From SVQP01 sp045603085 (GTDB lineage: Bacteria; Bacillota; Clostridia; Oscillospirales; CAG-272), in assembly GCA_045603085.1 (NCBI GenBank), contig JAZULL010000138.1, forward strand, positions 1 to 27,040: a stretch of DNA of 27,040 nt, given 5' to 3'. Each line of letters begins with the position of its first letter. The stretch's first letter is position 1. Below the pieces are notes generated by a model. That model did no database searches. It was not told where the DNA came from and worked only from the letters and a program-made list of their open reading frames with translations. Positions 24,429 through 27,040 of the stretch are shown here, in pieces. The position numbers were made by a program, and so were the translations under genes.

Positions 24429-24474
24429 AAATATAAAAGAGCATGCGCGACGCGTATGCTCTTTTATATTTTCT
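24429..24474. terminator. Bidirectional terminator between the small membrane protein and spoIIR
   Basis: A 16-bp perfect inverted repeat (AAATATAAAAGAGCAT and its complement) closes over an 11-base GC-rich loop that can itself pair. Each strand ends in a T-rich run. The two flanking genes converge here, with their stop codons five and one bases from the repeat. Confidence 0.9.
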
Positions 24475-25099
24475 ACTTTTTGCCAAGCAGCTCCTGCACC
24501 GCCTCCAGCACCTTGAAGCGTATGCGGTATTTTACGTTGTCGGTCTCGGTGATCACCTTGTACTGCTCCCCCGTCAGCCCCACCGAGATAAAGGCATCCT
24601 CGTTGCTCTCATCATCCTGCGCACCGGCCGCACTCAGACAGAGCGGCGGAAACAGCACGCACCACCAGTTCTGTCCCTCTGCCTCTCCGATACACACCCG
24701 CATGGACACGTAAGTGCCGCCCGGGAAACAGCAATTTTCATAGTTGCGCGTGGGATATTGCTCTTCCCCCAGCACCACGCTGACGGGATAATCATACCCC
24801 TGCGCTGACACCACCGCCTGCGCGGCCTTTTCGATCTCGTCCTTTCGTGCCTGCAGTACGGCCACCGCCTCGTCCCTGCTGCCACAGCCCTTCAGCATAG
24901 GCCCCGTGACCCTGAGCACCTCGTCCCGCACCTGCAGCTTGAGTGTCTGATCCTGCTCGCTGTCCGAATTGGCCAGCACGTGTAACCGCACCACCGTGTC
25001 GTAGATTTTCGCCTCCCCGTGAATGGGCAGTATGCTGACCAGCCCCAGCATAAACAGCAGCACCACAACACCGGTAAGTACTCTTTGATTTGTATTCAT
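24473..25099 (-). CDS. spoIIR: Stage II sporulation protein R
   Basis: Secreted signal of 208 residues. In sporulating Bacillota, SpoIIR is made in the forespore under sigma-F, crosses into the intermembrane space and triggers SpoIIGA to cleave pro-sigma-E in the mother cell. Visible here are an N-terminal hydrophobic helix (about 8-26), the family motif RLHVLANSDSEQDQTLKLQVRDEVL (38-62) and NWWCVLFPPLC (144-154), followed by the C-terminal IRFKVLEAVQE helix. Length and motif order fit intact family members. It sits alone on the minus strand between two terminators, so it is probably transcribed from its own promoter in the 25100-25177 region. It is the clearest evidence that the organism, or its recent ancestors, form endospores. 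Confidence 0.96.
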   Translation of the reverse strand: MNTNQRVLTGVVVLLFMLGLVSILPIHGEAKIYDTVVRLHVLANSDSEQDQTLKLQVRDEVLRVTGPMLKGCGSRDEAVAVLQARKDEIEKAAQAVVSAQGYDYPVSVVLGEEQYPTRNYENCCFPGGTYVSMRVCIGEAEGQNWWCVLFPPLCLSAAGAQDDESNEDAFISVGLTGEQYKVITETDNVKYRIRFKVLEAVQELLGKK

Positions 25100-25173
25100 A
25101 AAAAAACCGTCCCTTCCGAATTTTTAGAGTCCTTGATTGGACAAGGCTATCTTTTCCCCGGAAGGGACGGTTT
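25100..25173 (-). terminator. Long hairpin ending the rbfA-nrnA operon and abutting spoIIR
   Basis: A perfect 15-bp stem (arms 25159-25173 and 25104-25118) encloses a 40-base loop that contains a smaller hairpin, CCTTG-TCCAAT-CAAGG. On the minus strand the second arm runs into seven U residues (25106-25100), directly followed by the spoIIR ATG. It therefore reads as the terminator of nrnA, although its loop is unusually long. Confidence 0.75.
25110..25117 (-). promoter_or_regulatory. Probable spoIIR ribosome binding site, buried in the hairpin arm
   Basis: GGAAGGGA ends 10 bases before the ATG; it is the only purine-rich candidate in front of spoIIR. It lies wholly within the 3' arm of the long hairpin, so it would be paired in any transcript reading through from nrnA. 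Confidence 0.6.
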
Positions 25174-25177
25174 ATTC
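25149..25177 (-). promoter_or_regulatory. Candidate sigma-F promoter of spoIIR
   Basis: On the minus strand GAATA (25177-25173), exactly 15 bases, then GGAAAAGAT (25157-25149). B. subtilis sigma-F sites follow about GYWTA-N15-GGNRANANT; this differs at one -35 and one -10 position. A start near 25142 would exclude the 5' arm of the hairpin. Pattern only; other forespore or vegetative sites are not ruled out. Confidence 0.45.
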
Positions 25178-25199
25178 AATTATCTCTTAAATATGTCGG

Positions 25200-26231
25200 T
25201 TATCTTTTTGCACGCTCGTATTCTGCGATCGCACGGCTGACCTCTTCAATGATTCTGTCTGCCGCCATATCAATATGGTCGGCATACATGGTGCATCCTG
25301 CGACACGCTTATGGCCGCCGCCACCGAACTTTTCGCAGATCGCGGCAACGTCAATATCCACGCTGGAGCGCAAGGAAACGCGGAAGCGCATGCTCTCGGA
25401 ATTCTGCTTGATAACCGCCGCCACGTAGGTGTCCTCCACGCTTCTGGAAATGTCGATCAAGGTTTCCAGATCGGTATCCGCAGCCTCCAGACGCACCTTG
25501 GCCTCATACGGGAACTTGATCAGGGCTAATTTGCCGGCGCAAGCGGTCTGCAGTCTGCTAAATCCCTCGTGCTCTACCTTAAGCACCTTATCCGACTTGA
25601 CCTCGAACAGACGATAGTTGATGTCCGCACAAGGCACGCCGTATTCAAGCAGCGCGGCGGCACGGCGAAGCGTGTCGGGGGTAACGTTCTGATAGCGGAA
25701 GCAGCCCGTATCACCGCTGATAGCGGCATACAGCAACGAATATACCTGTACCGGAATGTTTAACAGCATGTTGTTGACCATCCAGATACGCATCAGGTCA
25801 AATAAAATCTCACCGGTTGCGGCCGCCCGCTCGTCAACCAGATAATCCGCATAGGGTGTGCCGCTGGCATGATGGTCGATCATCAGAGAGACGCGGCCGC
25901 CAAAGGGCTCGGCCATAGGGCCCATCTGCACGGGCGCGGCCGTATCCACCGTGACGATACGGTAATCGGTAAAGTCAGCGGGAATGGTCTCGTAAAGTGC
26001 TCTTTCCTGAATGCCCTCGGTTAAGAAGCGATATCTCTTGGGAATGCCGCTGGAGCACACGCAATACGCGCGCATGCCAAGCGACTCAAGCATGAGCCTG
26101 AGAGCAAAAGCAGAACCGATGGCATCCGCATCGGGGTTGGCGTGATAAACGATCAATGTATTCTGTTTTTTTGCAAGTAACAGTGCCGCCTGCGAGTAGC
26201 TCAGCGCGCGGAACGTTGACTGATCATTCAT
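25200..26231 (-). CDS. nrnA: Bifunctional oligoribonuclease/pAp phosphatase NrnA (rbfA-linked copy)
   Basis: Third DHH/DHHA1 protein of the window, 343 residues, and the one in the usual nrnA position directly after rbfA. Motifs are HANPDADAIGS (H30, D34, D36), VDTAAP (D96), DHH (119-121), SGDTGCFRY (D174) and the DHHA1 end FGGGGHKRVAGCTM (302-315). Expected role: removes nucleotides from 2-5 nt RNA and splits 3',5'-pAp to AMP in the cytosol. Its first motif is the classical NPDADA form, closer to the family norm than the tandem plus-strand copies. The start overlaps the rbfA 3' end by 8 bp, so translation is coupled. A long terminator-like hairpin follows the stop. Confidence 0.93.
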   Translation of the reverse strand: MNDQSTFRALSYSQAALLLAKKQNTLIVYHANPDADAIGSAFALRLMLESLGMRAYCVCSSGIPKRYRFLTEGIQERALYETIPADFTDYRIVTVDTAAPVQMGPMAEPFGGRVSLMIDHHASGTPYADYLVDERAAATGEILFDLMRIWMVNNMLLNIPVQVYSLLYAAISGDTGCFRYQNVTPDTLRRAAALLEYGVPCADINYRLFEVKSDKVLKVEHEGFSRLQTACAGKLALIKFPYEAKVRLEAADTDLETLIDISRSVEDTYVAAVIKQNSESMRFRVSLRSSVDIDVAAICEKFGGGGHKRVAGCTMYADHIDMAADRIIEEVSRAIAEYERAKR

Positions 26232-26595
26232 CGGTCTCCTCCTCTAAAACTTCATCGTGAAACTCAATATTCTCCAAAATCTTGGCAATCCTTGCACCGT
26301 GCTCCACCGATGCATCCTCAATAAAGGTCAGCTCGGGAGTCATGCGGAGATTGAGAGATCTTGCAAGCTGGGTACGTATATAGCCGCTTGCCTGACGCAG
26401 GCCCTTGGCTACGTCCTTTTTGTTGCCGGAAAGGCAGGAATAATATACCTTGGCATACTTGAGATCCGGAGTTGCATCCACCGCGGTGATGCTGACAAAC
26501 GCCTCGCTGACACGGGGGTCCTTGACACCGCGCAAAATGACCATCAGCTCCTTTTGCATCTCGTCGTTGATTCTGCCTCTTCTATAGTTAGCCAT
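26224..26595 (-). CDS. rbfA: 30S ribosome-binding factor RbfA
   Basis: Cytosolic assembly factor of 123 residues that binds immature 30S subunits and aids 16S 5'-end maturation. The KH-type domain is visible in order: RRGRINDEMQKEL at the start, GVKDPRVSEAFVSITAVDATPDLKYAKVYYSCL (23-55), a helix KGLRQASGYIRTQLARSLNLR and the strand PELTFIEDASVEHGARI. Length is normal. AAGGAG lies about seven bases upstream. It is transcribed from its own strong promoter rather than behind infB, its common upstream neighbour; nrnA overlaps its end. Confidence 0.95.
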   Translation of the reverse strand: MANYRRGRINDEMQKELMVILRGVKDPRVSEAFVSITAVDATPDLKYAKVYYSCLSGNKKDVAKGLRQASGYIRTQLARSLNLRMTPELTFIEDASVEHGARIAKILENIEFHDEVLEEETDE

Positions 26596-26655
26596 AAATT
26601 CTCCTTGTAAATCGGGTGTGAATATTCCGCATCACCGCGCAATTATTCACTTTGT

Positions 26656-26684
26656 ATTGTAGCACATAAATGCATGCTTGTCAA
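26656..26684 (-). promoter_or_regulatory. Strong sigma-A promoter of rbfA-nrnA
   Basis: On the minus strand a perfect TTGACA (26679-26684), a 17-bp spacer and TACAAT (26656-26661). This is the closest consensus promoter in the window and predicts a leader of about 54 nt. Confidence 0.88.
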
Positions 26685-26737
26685 TGAAGAATTTAAAGAT
26701 ATTTTGCAACAATTGTAACATCATCCATAATCATAAC

Positions 26738-26761
26738 AGCCCCCGACGGCCGTCGGGGGCT
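26738..26761. terminator. Perfect 24-bp palindrome after the right-edge gene
   Basis: AGCCCCCGACGG followed immediately by its complement forms a perfect, very GC-rich hairpin 13 bases beyond the stop of the partial minus-strand gene. Placement fits a terminator, but the sequence after it (GTTATGATTATGG on the minus strand) lacks a proper T run, so strength is uncertain. Confidence 0.65.
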
Positions 26762-26774
26762 ATATATGGCACTT

Positions 26775-27040
26775 TTATTGCTCGGTTTTGATGCAGAATG
26801 CAAGTGCGGGAAGGTTGTTACCGCCTCGCAGGTCGGCAAAATCCACGCTCGCGCGGATGCTGTAGGCATAAGAAACCACCGATGCATCCGCCCCCTCGGG
26901 CACGTCCACCAGCACACAGCCGCGCGTTTCGATGACCGCGTGTGCGGGTAGGTCTGCACCCTTAGGGCCTACGCGAAAGCCCTTGATCTCTTTTCCGATA
27001 CTGTCGCGGGGCGACTGCCCCAAGTCGGAGGCCAAGCGGT
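26775..27040 (-). CDS. Unrecognised protein, 3' end only (cut by the right edge)
   Basis: The last 87 or so codons of a minus-strand gene whose 5' part lies outside the window. The visible C-terminus runs through LASDLGQSPRDSIGKEIKGF, an ETRGCVLVDVPEG strand and LPALAFCIKTEQ. Alternating hydrophobic residues suggest a beta-rich soluble domain. A TTG near the edge is in frame but shows no ribosome binding site, so it is treated as internal. It does not resemble the C-terminus of InfB, which often sits upstream of rbfA. No function can be assigned from this fragment. Confidence 0.6.
   Translation of the reverse strand, partial: RLASDLGQSPRDSIGKEIKGFRVGPKGADLPAHAVIETRGCVLVDVPEGADASVVSYAYSIRASVDFADLRGGNNLPALAFCIKTEQ

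Noticed and set aside
27033..27035. TTG as a start codon for the right-edge gene
   Set aside because: No ribosome binding site can be seen and the frame stays open to the edge, so the gene is more simply a fragment.

Overview
The window looks like a chromosomal segment of an anaerobic, spore-forming member of the Bacillota (class Clostridia, most likely an uncultured gut lineage). The main pointers are a spoIIR gene for forespore-to-mother-cell signalling, strong AGGAGG-type ribosome binding sites, sigma-A promoters with 17-bp spacers and often an extended TGn element, several lipoproteins with C-containing lipoboxes, and a CUT1-type sugar ABC transporter. No rRNA, tRNA, CRISPR array, transposase or phage gene was recognised. 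No gene-free stretch exceeds about 250 bases.

Layout. Positions 1-2375 hold serC-serA (serine biosynthesis) and a terminator. Next, on the same strand, are a 7TM/PAS/HD-GYP protein (2496-4622), a 5'-nucleotidase lipoprotein (4711-6210) and a compact operon of dGTPase-like gene, two tandem DHH/DHHA1 phosphoesterases and surE (6420-10275). A bidirectional terminator separates this from a long minus-strand cluster: RDD membrane protein, ABC ATPase, two permeases, solute-binding lipoprotein, nuclease-like lipoprotein and multi-OB-fold lipoprotein (transcribed 19428 to 10355). Another minus-strand operon (23915 to 19680) carries a tRNA-dihydrouridine synthase, a large secreted GH99/WbsX-like protein with a C-terminal anchor, and a HAD phosphatase. 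A 97-residue membrane protein lies on the plus strand (24131-24424). Last, on the minus strand, are spoIIR, the rbfA-nrnA pair, and the 3' end of an unrecognised gene at the right edge.

Theme. The window is unusually rich in enzymes that cut phosphate esters of nucleotides and nucleic acids: HD-GYP phosphodiesterase, surface 5'-nucleotidase, dGTPase, three separate DHH nanoRNase/pAp-phosphatase paralogs, SurE, a staphylococcal-nuclease-like lipoprotein and a HAD phosphatase. Two working models, both inferences, are (a) an intracellular turnover chain in which c-di-GMP or short RNA/DNA oligomers are degraded to mononucleotides (DHH proteins) and then nucleosides (SurE), and (b) a surface nucleic-acid or nucleotide scavenging system in which the nuclease-like and OB-fold lipoproteins are made together with a CUT1 importer.

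The most interesting regulatory structure is the 100-bp gap between nrnA and spoIIR. A perfect 15-bp hairpin with a U7 run abuts the spoIIR start codon and encloses its likely ribosome binding site, and a candidate forespore promoter sits inside the hairpin.
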